DNA of 64,000 nucleotides from Bifidobacterium coryneforme (GCF_000737865.1 NZ_CP007287.1:1682972-1746971); one strand, 5' to 3'; numbered from the stretch's first letter, positions 52,965-63,452 are shown. Notes: generated by a model not told the origin, from the letters alone. Program-made: numbers and translations.

Positions 52965-55291
52965 CCGAGAGCCCACTGCGCCCTGGGCGGCGCACCCCCC
53001 AGTCAACCCGTGCCCGTCAAGAATCGGCTGCGCGGGCAACGTCCTGGATCACAGTCCTGGGAACACTCCTCCTGACCCTGGCCCTGATCCTGGGGGCGAC
53101 CCCGGGCATGTTCCTGCCATCCGCCATGGCCGTCCCTGGCGACGACCATGGGCATCAGGCCCAAATCAGCCTCAAATCAGCCACCCCGGTGGTCACCGAC
53201 AAGTCCGGGTACACCCTCAAGGCGACCGTGACCAACCTGGAGAGCCAGGAGCTGCGCGACTCCACCTTTACGGTCGGGACCAACGCCCTCTACTCGTTCA
53301 GCTCACGCACGGACATGCAGTCCTGGTCCGAGGGGAAGACACGCATACCAACACCAGACAATCTGGACAGCAGGGATCTGGACTCCGTCAAGCCCGGGCA
53401 AAGCGCCGAAGTCACCGTTACCGTGCCTGCCGACGCGGGGGGCCTCAGGAAAATGGTGACCTGGGGTCCCAAGCCCGTACGCCTTTCACTGACCGGCAAG
53501 GACAATCGAGTTCTTGCAGAGACCTGGACCTTCCTCACCAGGACCTGGGATGGCCTGCCCAACTCAGGAACCCCCGCCATGTCGATGACCATGGTCCTCC
53601 CCTTGACCACCTCGGAGTGGACGGTGGAGGACAAGAACATGCAGGCCCTGATGACCCAGACCGACGAGGCCGTGGCTGAGGACGCCAAAAAGGAGGCCGA
53701 CAGAGGCAACGGATCTTCCCCCTCCCCCTCGGCGACCAAGACCCAGGACCAACAGGACCAGTCCTCCACCCGAACCAACGAGGGCAAGGTAATCACCCTC
53801 AGCCGCCAGGCGACCAAGACCCAGGAAACCCAGCGACAACTGCTGAACCGGCACCCCACCCTGCAGGTCCTGGCCGACCCGACCTACCTGACGGCCATCG
53901 ACGGAAACCCGAAGATCAACGGCCTCATCCAGCCCGCCGACTTCGACATCAGCACCTATGCCGGGCAGGATGCCGGACGATACCTCAAGGCCGGCATCTC
54001 CCCGGATTCATGGAGCGCCAAGACCGGAGCGGACCTCTATGCCAGGACCCACCCGGATCAGGGCAAGGTGGCAACAGACCATGCCTACGCCTGGCAGGGA
54101 AGGCAGGAGTGGTCCGTCGAATCCGTCACCGAAGCCCGCAAGGCCGGATACACCCATGTCGTAGCCCCCCGAGGGTTCGAGGCTGGAGCAGGGGCCTCGG
54201 CCCACACCGGCAAGTTCACGGTCGACACCCAGGCCGGACAGGTAACGGTCCTCACGGCCCAGCGGGAACTGAGCAATCTGGCCCAGGGGAATCCGACCTC
54301 CACTAAGGCCTCTGGAGAACGGACCCAGGCCGGACAGGTTGCCAGGTTCATGGCTCAGAGCGCCTTTTACCAGATGGAGCAGCCCTACGATCAGCGCGAC
54401 CTGATGGTCTGCTTCGAAACCAGCCAGAACTCCCAGCAGGTTGACCAGATCATGGCCGAGCTGGAACACGCCCCCTGGATATCCCTAGGCTCCTTGGAAA
54501 CCCTGGACAAGGCCGACGACTACAGTCTCGGTGCCTCCCGACTTCAGGAGAACCGCGAGTCGAGCAAGAAGCTGGACTCCGACATCGCCGGTACCCTGGA
54601 TTCGCTGACGAACAGTCGCAACGACATCACCCGCTTCTCGAAAGCCATCCTGGCCGACCCCTCCTCCTCACACCCCACCGCCAGCGCCACGACGGGCAAG
54701 TCCGACAGCCAGGCCCTGGCACGACAGGATGCGGATACCACCGCCCGTCAGTCCAAGGACCCCGCCAACTGGTTGGAGCGGATCACCAAGGCCCACGATT
54801 GCCTGGCCTTGCATGCCATGGCTGGTATCCGGTCCGCACCAGGCCTGGCCGACCAGGCTCGGGCCATATCGAACCAGCTCCTGGACGGAATCAGCATCAC
54901 CCCCAGCGAGTCTTTGACCGTCGTGAGCGAAACCGCCTCGATGCCGGTGACAATCAGCAACAGCCACCCCTATCCGGTCTATGCCAGGGTCAGCGCCAAG
55001 ACCGACTCCATGGAGATCGTCACCTCCCGCACGGCCGATACCATCATCCCGGCCCGCTCCGAGGCCCAGGTCACCTTCAAGGTCAGGGTGGCCACGGCGG
55101 GTCAGGCGAATGTCGATATCTCCCTGATCGACCGTGACGGCAAACCCTTTGGCCAGACCAGGCAGGCACATATCACCAGCAACCTCCGCTTGAGCGACAT
55201 GAGCGGCCTTATCATCGTGGTAATCGCCGTTCTGCTGGGCCTGTGCGGACTCTGGCGTCAGTTCCACCGCAAGAAGGATGCAGACGAATGA
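52961..55291 (+). CDS. DUF6049 membrane-anchored exported protein
   Basis: A 776-residue protein found in actinobacteria between NUDIX and murJ. An Arg-rich N-terminus precedes a signal/anchor (VLGTLLLTLALILGATPGMF); a large extracytoplasmic region of beta-rich character follows, including a Ser/Lys/Gln-rich stretch near residues 225-280. A C-terminal membrane span (MSGLIIVVIAVLLGLCGLW) and a basic tail end the protein. The function is unknown; a role with MurJ in wall export is suggested by the strictly coupled arrangement. It overlaps its neighbours by four bases on each side. Confidence 0.85.
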   Translation: MTESPLRPGRRTPQSTRARQESAARATSWITVLGTLLLTLALILGATPGMFLPSAMAVPGDDHGHQAQISLKSATPVVTDKSGYTLKATVTNLESQELRDSTFTVGTNALYSFSSRTDMQSWSEGKTRIPTPDNLDSRDLDSVKPGQSAEVTVTVPADAGGLRKMVTWGPKPVRLSLTGKDNRVLAETWTFLTRTWDGLPNSGTPAMSMTMVLPLTTSEWTVEDKNMQALMTQTDEAVAEDAKKEADRGNGSSPSPSATKTQDQQDQSSTRTNEGKVITLSRQATKTQETQRQLLNRHPTLQVLADPTYLTAIDGNPKINGLIQPADFDISTYAGQDAGRYLKAGISPDSWSAKTGADLYARTHPDQGKVATDHAYAWQGRQEWSVESVTEARKAGYTHVVAPRGFEAGAGASAHTGKFTVDTQAGQVTVLTAQRELSNLAQGNPTSTKASGERTQAGQVARFMAQSAFYQMEQPYDQRDLMVCFETSQNSQQVDQIMAELEHAPWISLGSLETLDKADDYSLGASRLQENRESSKKLDSDIAGTLDSLTNSRNDITRFSKAILADPSSSHPTASATTGKSDSQALARQDADTTARQSKDPANWLERITKAHDCLALHAMAGIRSAPGLADQARAISNQLLDGISITPSESLTVVSETASMPVTISNSHPYPVYARVSAKTDSMEIVTSRTADTIIPARSEAQVTFKVRVATAGQANVDISLIDRDGKPFGQTRQAHITSNLRLSDMSGLIIVVIAVLLGLCGLWRQFHRKKDADE

Positions 55292-58200
55292 GCTCTGTGG
55301 GCCGTAATTCAGTCATCATGGCCTCAGGTACTGCGGCCTCCCGGGTCACCGGGCAGATTCGCACCATCCTCCTGGCCGCGGCCATCGGGACCACCGGTAT
55401 CGCAGCCGACGCCTACCAGACCGGGGCGATGATTCCCCAGGTCATGTTCACACTGATTTCCGGAGGCATTTTCAACGCCGTTCTGGTACCTCAAATCGTC
55501 CGGACACTGAAGGAAAAGGACGCCACCGACCGTCTCAACAAGCTGATTACGGTCTCCATGGTCCTCCTGGCCGGGCTTACCCTGATTCTGATGCTGGCGA
55601 CGCCGGCCCTGACCTCGATTTATCTGAACTCCAAGTGGAACCCGGCACAGCGGGCCTTGGCGAACTCCTTTACCCTCTGGTGCATGCCCCAGGTCTTCTT
55701 CTACGGCCTCTATACGGTCCTGGGGCAGATCCTGGCAGCCAAGGGCCGCTTCACGGCCTACGCCTGGAGCTCGGTCGGTGCCAATCTGATCAGTTGCCTG
55801 GGCTTCATGGCCTTCATCAAACTCTTCGGCAATGCGCAGAGGCAGCCGGTCACCTTCTGGGACAACGGCAAGGTCGCGCTGACCGCCGGTGCCTGGAGCC
55901 TGGGGGTGGCCTTCCAGGCCGTGATCCTCTTCCTCCCCCTGGTAAAGTGTGGCTTCCGGTATCGGCCCCGATGGGGTCTTCGGGGTATGGGCCTGCGCTC
56001 CATGGGGTCGGTGGCGGCCTGGAGCCTGGGGGTGGTCGTCATCGACCAGCTGGCTAACGTGGTCAATGCCCGAATCACCAACGGCGCCCCCCTGGAGGGA
56101 AACCCCTTCGACATAGCCGGCAACGGGTCCTATCAGAACGCCTACACCCTCTTCATCCTGCCCTACTCCCTGATAGCCGTCTCCGTCAGCACGGCCATCT
56201 TCCCCCGCCTGTCCAAGTCGGTGTCGGATGGGCGGATTGATGACGCCAGGGAGGAACTCAGCCGGGCCCTGCGCAACGTCGGACTGATGATGTTCTTCTT
56301 CAGTACGGTCATGCTGGCCATACCCGTACCAATCACCCGGGCCCTCCTCCCCTCGGTCGGCATCCATGAGGCCGTGCTCATCTCGGGTCCCCTGTTGGGC
56401 CTTTCTCTGGGGCTGGTGGCCATGAGTGCCTTCCTGCTCATCCAGCGCACCTTCTACGCCTTCGAGGATGGCCGCCACCCCTTCATCTTCGCGGCTGTCT
56501 CCAACCTGATCCAGGTCGTCCTGGTCCTTGTGTCCATTCGCTTCTCACCTCCCCGCTATTGGGCGGCCCTGGTGGGCGCGACTCTGGCCCTGAGCAACAT
56601 CCTCAGCTTCCCGGTCCTGGCAAGGATGCTGCGGAAGCCCTTCAACGGGTACCTGGATGGTCGTCGTATCCTGACCACCTACGCCAAGGCCTTCCTGGCC
56701 GCCCTCCTGGCCCTGGGTGCAGCCATCTTCCTCAAGACTCCCGTCACCCACATGGTCGGAGCCTGGGTCCAGGGGCGGCAGGGGCACATGAGTTGGATTC
56801 AGGCCGTTCTGATCTGCGTCATCATCACCCTGGTGGTGGGCATCGTCTATTCGGTGGTCCTCATAGCCCTGAGAACCACCGAGTTCACCCAGCTCCTGAA
56901 CTCTCTGCTCGCCAAGCTGGGCAGGTCCCTCACCCACCCGGTCCAGAGTCTTGACGACCTGGCTGAGAAACCCTCCCGCCTTGCCGACAAGTCGGTGAGG
57001 GTGGTCCACTCCTCCTCACCCGACTCCGCCGAGGTCGGGCTCGACGCCGCTCTGGAGAACTTCGAAGAACAGCCCTTCCCATCAGATGAAGAAACCGCGA
57101 CAGGCGGCTCCAAGGAACCGTCAAATGAGAAGGAACCCGTTAGGATTGTTCCTGTAGGCACCACCCAAAAGAGGATTCCGGTGTTGCGGGCAAACAATCC
57201 CGGGGGTGCTCCACCCGTCAACCGTGGCGCCGCCCCTCGGGAGCAGCGCTCCAACCTTCGCGAGAGTCCTGAAGCCATGAAACCGCATATCGGAGATACC
57301 GTTCTCGGCAGATACACCTTGACCACCCTCCTGCGCCGAGCTGCCGGTATGAGTGCCTGGCGGGCCCGTGACAAGGTACTGGACAGGGACTGCCAACTCT
57401 TCATCGTCAACGACTCCTCCTCCACCGACCTGATCAACACCACAACCTCGGGGCTGGCCCTGAGGAAGGACAGACACTTCACCCCGGTCTATCAGCTTCA
57501 TACCCGGGACGGGGTCTCCCTGATCGTCACCGCTCCGGATGCCGGCTTGGCCCTGCAGGACTATATGCAGGGTCCGGCGGCCGAGACCCTGAGCTACAAG
57601 GCCATGCGGACCATCCTGGGCGAGGCCACCGAGGCAATGCGAATCCTGGGCAGAGTCGGGCTGACCGACTACACCGTATCCACCAGGACCATCAGACTCT
57701 CCAGGTCTTCGGTCGTCCTTGCGGACGCCCCAATCGGCCCCCTGATCACACCCCCCAGGACCAAGCACGAGCAGGGACTGACCGACGAGGAGCGTCTGAT
57801 CCGGGAACTGTCCACCGTCCTCTACGACATGCTGACCGGTCACTCCGGTCATGCAGACGACGAGCGCAGCCTCGGTTCCCTGCCTGAAGATACCCCCGAG
57901 GAGTTCAGAATTGTCTGCGAGCGCGGTCTGGGCCTCAGCCGGGTTAAGGGTATGCGACCCATCCCCCTGGTCACATTGGCCGAGTTGTCTGCCCTGCTCA
58001 GCCCCTGGGTACCGCCGGAGGAGCTGACCGATAGCGACCTTATCTGGCCTGATATGGACGGGCGGGCCTCGGTCGAGACGGTCTCCCTTCGCAGGACCGA
58101 TTCAGCCTACGTGCTCCCTCTCCCCCAGGAGCTGACAGTCTCCGATATACCCGCGGCCCGTATCCTGAGCCAGGATGAGCCGCATTGGGGCACCAACCAG

Positions 58201-59478
58201 TTGCTCTTCCCCGGTCGTAGCGAGATTGAGATAATCAATCCGGAGGATACCAGCAGCGACCTCTTCTCCCTCTTCGACGAACGGCAACGGAGAGATGCCG
58301 GCACAGGCCGCACCCAATCCACCATCCCGATGGATGTAAGCAGCCTGAGAACCGCCGCCTCCCCCCGCAGCCTGGAGGATTCCAATGCCGTGACAGGCAG
58401 AATGCCGGTTATTGCGCCCAACCAGAATAATGGGGGCATCCTGGGCACCGGCACCACCTCGGAAACCTCAATCAAGCAAGGCTTCTCCGAGTGGGACTTC
58501 CACAAGCCCGATGAGAAATCCGACGAGCAAACAGGACAGGCCCTCCAGCCTCGGGAGGCCGGCGATACAGCAGACAGTGCCCGTAGGGCCTCGGCTGTTT
58601 CGATGCTGGGAACAGGTTCGGATAAGAACCTTGATGGCCGGGCTGCCCTGACCGAAACCAGGGCCGTTTCCAGCCCCGATGCCACCGCCATGGAGCCACT
58701 GCCCCCCAGCTTCACCCCTGAGGCCCACTCCACCCCTGCACCCTTCACCTACGGAGTCAACGGGGAGGACGAGCAGGAGAATGGTCTTGAAGACGGGGAC
58801 ATGGCCGATACCCGCCTCTTCGGGCACTTCACCACCCGGTCGGTCGTCATCACCGTGGCCGTCCTGGTTGTTGTGGTGGCCTTGGTCTGGGCCATGTCCA
58901 CGGTTATCGGACGACGCCCCCACGAGTCCACCGAAGATGGCGGATGGCCGGTCATGTCGAACGTTCCCTTCCCTGGCCAATCCTCGGACGATGAGGACTC
59001 GGAGGAACAAAGCGATACCGGTGACCAGGCCAGGACGGCAACGAGCGACAAGGATGGAAAACAGGCCGACCACCATGCCGGAAAGTCCGCCCGCAAAGCA
59101 GACAGGAAGGTCGGTAAGGTCCCTGCGCCCCGCGCGTCCGTAAACACCACCCCCTATCAGGTGGAACACGAGACCTTCCTGAACCAGCCAGCCGGCAAGC
59201 AGGGCTTCGGGTGGTACATGCACCTGACTGAACCCCAGGAGGTATCCCGCCTGGATATCAAGGTTCGCCAGAGCGGCGGGCATGCACAGATCTTCGCCAA
59301 CTCCACGGCCACCCAGCCCAACCAGGGCCAGCCTCTGGCGGACTTCAGCTTCGACCCTTCAGGAACCACCCACGTGACCCTGAAGGCACCGGTCAAAACC
59401 CAGGATCTGGTCATCTGGGTGCCCATGGACGGAATGCCCGGAAACACCCTGCATTTCTCAGCCGTCTCTGTGTACTGA
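55288..59478 (+). CDS. murJ: Lipid II flippase MurJ fused to a pseudokinase and an extracytoplasmic domain
   Basis: A 1396-residue fusion. Residues about 1-560 are a MurJ (MviN) flippase with 14 membrane segments; the conserved SRVTGQIR near residue 15-23 holds the arginines important for flipping. From about 668 to 910 a kinase-like domain begins at GDTVLGRYTLTTLLRR but lacks the glycine-rich loop, the ATP lysine, HRD and DFG, so it is a pseudokinase. One membrane span (VVITVAVLVVVVALVWAM, about 1187) precedes a beta-rich outer domain (about 1284-1396) resembling carbohydrate-binding folds. The layout matches mycobacterial MviN. It overlaps the DUF6049 gene by four bases. Confidence 0.93.
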   Translation: MSSVGRNSVIMASGTAASRVTGQIRTILLAAAIGTTGIAADAYQTGAMIPQVMFTLISGGIFNAVLVPQIVRTLKEKDATDRLNKLITVSMVLLAGLTLILMLATPALTSIYLNSKWNPAQRALANSFTLWCMPQVFFYGLYTVLGQILAAKGRFTAYAWSSVGANLISCLGFMAFIKLFGNAQRQPVTFWDNGKVALTAGAWSLGVAFQAVILFLPLVKCGFRYRPRWGLRGMGLRSMGSVAAWSLGVVVIDQLANVVNARITNGAPLEGNPFDIAGNGSYQNAYTLFILPYSLIAVSVSTAIFPRLSKSVSDGRIDDAREELSRALRNVGLMMFFFSTVMLAIPVPITRALLPSVGIHEAVLISGPLLGLSLGLVAMSAFLLIQRTFYAFEDGRHPFIFAAVSNLIQVVLVLVSIRFSPPRYWAALVGATLALSNILSFPVLARMLRKPFNGYLDGRRILTTYAKAFLAALLALGAAIFLKTPVTHMVGAWVQGRQGHMSWIQAVLICVIITLVVGIVYSVVLIALRTTEFTQLLNSLLAKLGRSLTHPVQSLDDLAEKPSRLADKSVRVVHSSSPDSAEVGLDAALENFEEQPFPSDEETATGGSKEPSNEKEPVRIVPVGTTQKRIPVLRANNPGGAPPVNRGAAPREQRSNLRESPEAMKPHIGDTVLGRYTLTTLLRRAAGMSAWRARDKVLDRDCQLFIVNDSSSTDLINTTTSGLALRKDRHFTPVYQLHTRDGVSLIVTAPDAGLALQDYMQGPAAETLSYKAMRTILGEATEAMRILGRVGLTDYTVSTRTIRLSRSSVVLADAPIGPLITPPRTKHEQGLTDEERLIRELSTVLYDMLTGHSGHADDERSLGSLPEDTPEEFRIVCERGLGLSRVKGMRPIPLVTLAELSALLSPWVPPEELTDSDLIWPDMDGRASVETVSLRRTDSAYVLPLPQELTVSDIPAARILSQDEPHWGTNQLLFPGRSEIEIINPEDTSSDLFSLFDERQRRDAGTGRTQSTIPMDVSSLRTAASPRSLEDSNAVTGRMPVIAPNQNNGGILGTGTTSETSIKQGFSEWDFHKPDEKSDEQTGQALQPREAGDTADSARRASAVSMLGTGSDKNLDGRAALTETRAVSSPDATAMEPLPPSFTPEAHSTPAPFTYGVNGEDEQENGLEDGDMADTRLFGHFTTRSVVITVAVLVVVVALVWAMSTVIGRRPHESTEDGGWPVMSNVPFPGQSSDDEDSEEQSDTGDQARTATSDKDGKQADHHAGKSARKADRKVGKVPAPRASVNTTPYQVEHETFLNQPAGKQGFGWYMHLTEPQEVSRLDIKVRQSGGHAQIFANSTATQPNQGQPLADFSFDPSGTTHVTLKAPVKTQDLVIWVPMDGMPGNTLHFSAVSVY

Positions 59479-59605
59479 ATTGGTGAGTGATTGGGCTTTT
59501 CCTGGCCCGTTACCTCGATTGGTAATACAGTTTCGATACATATAACCTTGCCGGTCGCGCCATCCGATCGGACGCGGCGGTAAACCCAGGAAGGCGGCTG
59601 CAGTC

Positions 59606-60901
59606 ATGGCGGATAATCCCAATATCCCGTCCAAGGTCATCCGGAACGATCCCTGGTTCGGCTCCTATGCCAAGCGAGCCGAAGGGATGCGGGCCTCTGA
59701 GATTCGCGCCCTCTTCGCCGTGGCAAACCGCCCTGAAGTGGTCTCTCTGGCGGGTGGGATGCCTTATCTGGGCCGGATGCCTTTCGATGAGCTGGCCGAT
59801 CAGGTGGCCGACATGCTCCGCAAGCAGGGCCAGGTGGCCTGGCAGTACGGGTCAGCCCAGGGTGACCCCCATCTGCGCGAAGACGTTCTGCAGATCATGG
59901 AGTTGGAGGGCATCAAGGACGCTCAGCCTGATGATGTGGTCATCGTCAACGGGTCCCAGTCCGGCATCGACCTGATTACCCGCGTCATGTGCGACCCGGG
60001 CGATGTAATCCTGGCCGAGGCCCCGAACTACGTGGGTGCCCTGGGGGTTTTCCAGTCCTTCCAGGTGGACGTGGTCAACGTGGCCATGGATGGGGACGGT
60101 CTGATTCCGGAGGTCCTGGAGCAGACCATCATCGAGCAGCGCAAGGCCGGCAAACAGGTCAAGATGCTCTATACGGTTCCCAACTTCCACAACCCGGCCG
60201 GTGCCACCATGAGTCGTGAGCGCCGTCCGAAGGTCATCGAAATCGCCAAGAAGTACCACGTGCTGATCGTTGAGGACAACCCTTATGGACTGTTGGGTTT
60301 CGACGGCCAGACCTACCCGGCCTTGCGATCCTATGACTCCGAGGGGATCGTCTACATGAGCAGCTTCTCCAAGATCATCGCCCCGGGTATGCGTGTGGCC
60401 TGGATGGTGGCTCCTCCAGGAATTCGGCAGAAGCTGGTTCTGGCCAACGAATCCGCCATTCTTTGCCCATCGAACATGAGCCAGATGACCATTACCACCT
60501 ATCTCGACAACTTCGATTGGAAATCACAGATCAACGACTACCGGGGGATGTACAAGGAGCGTTGCGATGCCATGGATGAGGCCCTGAAGGAGTATCTGCC
60601 CTACTGCTCCTGGCTCAAGCCCAAGGGCGGCTTCTACATCTGGCTGAAGATTCCCGACGGACTCAACGCCAAGGACATGTTGCCCAGGGCCATCACAGCC
60701 AAGGTGGCCTATGTTTCCGGCACGGCCTTCTACGATGACGGGCAGGGAGCCGACCACATGCGGCTCTCCTTCTGCTATCCCACCCCCGAGCGAATCCGGG
60801 AAGGCATCCGTAGGCTCTCGACGGTCATCGACAACGAACTCGACACAGTGCGTCTTTTTGAACCAGAGGTCGGCACAGGCACCCGCAAGGAAAGGGGCTG
60901 A
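59606..60901 (+). CDS. PLP-dependent aminotransferase, class I/II (MocR/LysN-like)
   Basis: A 431-residue fold-type I aminotransferase. Features include SLAGGMPYLGRMP at the N-terminal arm, QYGSAQGDPHLRE, PNFHNPAGATMS and the cofactor lysine in MSSFSKIIAPGMRVAW. Family members act on branched-chain, 2-aminoadipate or aromatic amino acids; which one is used here cannot be told. AGGAAGG lies upstream of the ATG. It is followed by ddl with one base between, so the two are co-transcribed; a role in supplying D-amino acids is not implied by its motifs. Confidence 0.9.
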   Translation: MADNPNIPSKVIRNDPWFGSYAKRAEGMRASEIRALFAVANRPEVVSLAGGMPYLGRMPFDELADQVADMLRKQGQVAWQYGSAQGDPHLREDVLQIMELEGIKDAQPDDVVIVNGSQSGIDLITRVMCDPGDVILAEAPNYVGALGVFQSFQVDVVNVAMDGDGLIPEVLEQTIIEQRKAGKQVKMLYTVPNFHNPAGATMSRERRPKVIEIAKKYHVLIVEDNPYGLLGFDGQTYPALRSYDSEGIVYMSSFSKIIAPGMRVAWMVAPPGIRQKLVLANESAILCPSNMSQMTITTYLDNFDWKSQINDYRGMYKERCDAMDEALKEYLPYCSWLKPKGGFYIWLKIPDGLNAKDMLPRAITAKVAYVSGTAFYDDGQGADHMRLSFCYPTPERIREGIRRLSTVIDNELDTVRLFEPEVGTGTRKERG

Positions 60902-60902
60902 C

Positions 60903-62069
60903 ATGGAGACCAGGCAGAACAAGGCACCCGAGCAGGTTGATGCCCGGAGAGAACAGTCCCAGGCCGCGGCAGAGGGAGCCGGAAGGGCCAGCGAGACCCG
61001 TCATGGCAGGAAACTGGGCCGCCATGGGCATACTTCCCTCCATGTGAACGGAATCGCCCCTGCCGCCAAGGAGGATGTTGGGTCTCTGGTGCAGAAGGCA
61101 ACCCGTCGCGATGACAAGTCCATACTTGTCATCTGTGGTGGACTCAGCCATGAGCGCGACTTCTCCCTGAGCTCAGGCCATCGGGTCCAGGGGTTCCTGG
61201 AAGAGGCCGGATGGACGGTCAGTGCTCAGGATATGGACGGTGATCTGCTTGGTCTCCTGACTGATGAGAAGAAACGCCCCGACCTGGTCTGGCCCCTGCT
61301 GCACGGAGCCAACGGTGAGGACGGATCCATCCGCGACATACTCGAAATGGTGGGGTTGCCGTACATAGGGTCCCGGGCCAAGGCCTCGCGTACAGCCTGG
61401 AGCAAGCCCATCGCCAAGAACCTGGTCCGCATGGCCGGATTGGCCACCCCGCATTCGGTCACCCTGCCGGAATCCATGTTCAGGGAATTGGGAGTCAAGC
61501 CTGTTATCGACCTCCTGCTGAAATCCTTGGGGCTTCCCCTTTTCATCAAGCCGACCAAGGGTGGGTCCGCCATGGGATGCACCCTCGTCAAGGAGGGGAA
61601 GGACCTCCCTCAGGCTCTGATCAACTGCTTCGCCTACGGAGAGGTCGCCCTGGTGGAACAGGCCGTCACCGGAACCGAGGTGTCGGTGTCCATCCTCGAG
61701 CTGAACGGACACCCGCTGATTCTGCCTCCTCTAGAGGTCTGGACCCCTTCAGGCACGTATGATTACGAGGCCAGAACCACTCCAGGGCCAACAGAGTTCT
61801 ATGTACCTGCCCGGTTGGATTCCAAGGCAATGCACGCCGTCAAGGAGGCCGCCCTGATTGTCCATAGAGTCCTCGGGCTGAGAGACATCTCCCGCACGGA
61901 TTTCATCGTTGATGAGATGGGAAGACCCCAGTTCCTTGAGGCCAATGTCGCACCCGGAATGACCGACACTTCTCTTCTGCCCCAGTCCGCCGTGGCCGCC
62001 GGCTATGAGCTTCCGGACCTTTACACAGCCCTGGTGCAGTCCGTTCTCGACCAGAATCGCGCCGACTGA
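60903..62069 (+). CDS. ddl: D-alanine-D-alanine ligase family protein
   Basis: A 388-residue ATP-grasp ligase. After a hydrophilic N-terminal extension of about 70 residues come VICGGLSHERDFSLSSGH, WPLLHGANGEDGSIRDILEM, the ATP-binding FIKPTKGGSAMGC and the metal-binding FLEANVAPGMTDTSLLPQSA. These match D-alanine-D-alanine ligase, though the start motif has GLSHERD where many enzymes have GGxSxEHE. AAAGGGGC precedes the ATG at 60903. It is one base after the aminotransferase stop. The product would feed UDP-MurNAc pentapeptide and so the lipid II flipped by MurJ nearby. Confidence 0.88.
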   Translation: METRQNKAPEQVDARREQSQAAAEGAGRASETRHGRKLGRHGHTSLHVNGIAPAAKEDVGSLVQKATRRDDKSILVICGGLSHERDFSLSSGHRVQGFLEEAGWTVSAQDMDGDLLGLLTDEKKRPDLVWPLLHGANGEDGSIRDILEMVGLPYIGSRAKASRTAWSKPIAKNLVRMAGLATPHSVTLPESMFRELGVKPVIDLLLKSLGLPLFIKPTKGGSAMGCTLVKEGKDLPQALINCFAYGEVALVEQAVTGTEVSVSILELNGHPLILPPLEVWTPSGTYDYEARTTPGPTEFYVPARLDSKAMHAVKEAALIVHRVLGLRDISRTDFIVDEMGRPQFLEANVAPGMTDTSLLPQSAVAAGYELPDLYTALVQSVLDQNRAD

Positions 62070-62072
62070 GAC

Positions 62073-62399
62073 CTATCCTCGCCGAGCCTCGGGGCCTTCC
62101 TGACATGTCCCAAGGCTCTTCTGACGCAGAGAAGGACCATCCTCCCCCGATTTTCCTGGCTCAGAGCTGGTCTCTGCCCGGTCATCACCCTCAACGGGTT
62201 GGGCCGATTGGTCGGTCTCACTGTCGTCGGACCGCAACCAGAAGCGCCAGCTGTGCCAGCCGTCATCGACCTTGCTTTCGTCGCCCTGGTCCTGCGAGGG
62301 GTGTTCACGCAGGAGCTTTTGAACCCTGCCCAGGAACCAGAAGAGCACAATCAAGGTACCAAGATTGGTAATGATGGCCACGATGACTGTTTTCTCCAT
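62073..62399 (-). CDS. Small single-pass membrane protein of unknown function
   Basis: A 108-residue frame on the minus strand, convergent with ddl (3 bases apart). The N-terminus VIVAIITNLGTLIVLFWFLG is a clear membrane span, then the segment RVQKLLREHPSQDQG and an acidic, Ser/Glu-rich tail follow. No domain is recognised. The ribosome site is weak (GGGATATGG). The amphipathic tail and clean membrane start suggest a real gene rather than noise, but this is not certain. Confidence 0.5.
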   Translation of the reverse strand: MEKTVIVAIITNLGTLIVLFWFLGRVQKLLREHPSQDQGDESKVDDGWHSWRFWLRSDDSETDQSAQPVEGDDRAETSSEPGKSGEDGPSLRQKSLGTCQEGPEARRG

Positions 62400-62510
62400 A
62401 CAGCAACCATATCCCCTTCCCGGCTCGACCGGCCCCTACCCGCCAGAGAAGACGGACCTGTTACGCCCTCCGCTTGCCACCCGGTCAGGCTTCAAAGATA
62501 GAGTGGCATC

Positions 62511-63452
62511 ATGACCCGAACCGTTCATGATGCCATAGTTATCGGATCCGGCCCCGCCGGCTACACAGCAGCAATTTACCTGGGTAGAGCCGGATATGCC
62601 CCCCTGGTTATCGCAGGCGCCTTGACACCTGGCGGGCAGCTCATGAACACTACCGAGGTTGAGAACTACCCGGGCTTCCCCAAGGGAATCATGGGACCGG
62701 ACCTGATGGATCAGATGCGCGATCAGGCCGAGCACTTCGGTGCCCAAATCGAGTATGACGATGTCACTTCCGTTGACTTCTCCGGCGATATCAAGCGCAT
62801 CACTACGGACGGCGGCGAGGAGTACTTCGCCAGAGCCGTGGTGGTCACCACCGGTTCCCAATATCGCAAATTGGAGGTTCCCGGAGAACGCGAGTTCTCG
62901 GGGAGGGGCGTCTCCTACTGCGCCACCTGTGATGGGTTCTTCTTCAAGGACAAGCCCATCGTGGTCATCGGGGGCGGCGATTCCGCCATGGGTGACGCGG
63001 ACTTCCTGACCCGATTCGGTTCTTCGGTGCAGCTCATTCACCGTCGTCAGGGCTTCCGTGCCTCAAAGATCATGGTTGATCGGGCCCAGGCGAACAAGAA
63101 GATTGACTTTGTCCTTGATTCCGTCGTCACCAAGGTGAATGGGGATGAAAGCGGGGTCACCTCAGTCGACATCCGCGACACCACCACCGGACGGACGACC
63201 ACGGTCCCGGCCAACGGCGTCTTCGTGGCAATCGGCTTTGTTCCCCAGACCGGTTTCCTGAAGGGGCAGGTCGATCTGGACGAGGACGGGTACATCCTGG
63301 TCGAGGGGGCCTCCACCCGAACATCCACCCCAGGCATCTTCGCTGCAGGCGACGCGACAGATAAGGTATACCGTCAGGCCGTCTCTGCGGCCGGCATGGG
63401 CTGCCGTGCAGCTCTAGACGCTCAGGAGTACCTCAATACCCTGGAAGGCTGA
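62511..63452 (+). CDS. trxB: Thioredoxin-disulfide reductase
   Basis: A 313-residue NADPH flavoenzyme that reduces thioredoxin. FAD-binding GSGPAGYTAAIYLGRAG, active-site CATCDGFF, NADPH-binding GGGDSAMGDADFLTRFGS and the C-terminal FAD motif GIFAAGDATDKVYRQA are intact. Low-molecular-weight TrxB length is normal. Shine-Dalgarno is weak (GAGTGG). The trxB-parB neighbourhood is typical of the actinobacterial origin region, although here the two genes converge and are separated by a strong terminator. trxA is not within view. Confidence 0.96.
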   Translation: MTRTVHDAIVIGSGPAGYTAAIYLGRAGYAPLVIAGALTPGGQLMNTTEVENYPGFPKGIMGPDLMDQMRDQAEHFGAQIEYDDVTSVDFSGDIKRITTDGGEEYFARAVVVTTGSQYRKLEVPGEREFSGRGVSYCATCDGFFFKDKPIVVIGGGDSAMGDADFLTRFGSSVQLIHRRQGFRASKIMVDRAQANKKIDFVLDSVVTKVNGDESGVTSVDIRDTTTGRTTTVPANGVFVAIGFVPQTGFLKGQVDLDEDGYILVEGASTRTSTPGIFAAGDATDKVYRQAVSAAGMGCRAALDAQEYLNTLEG

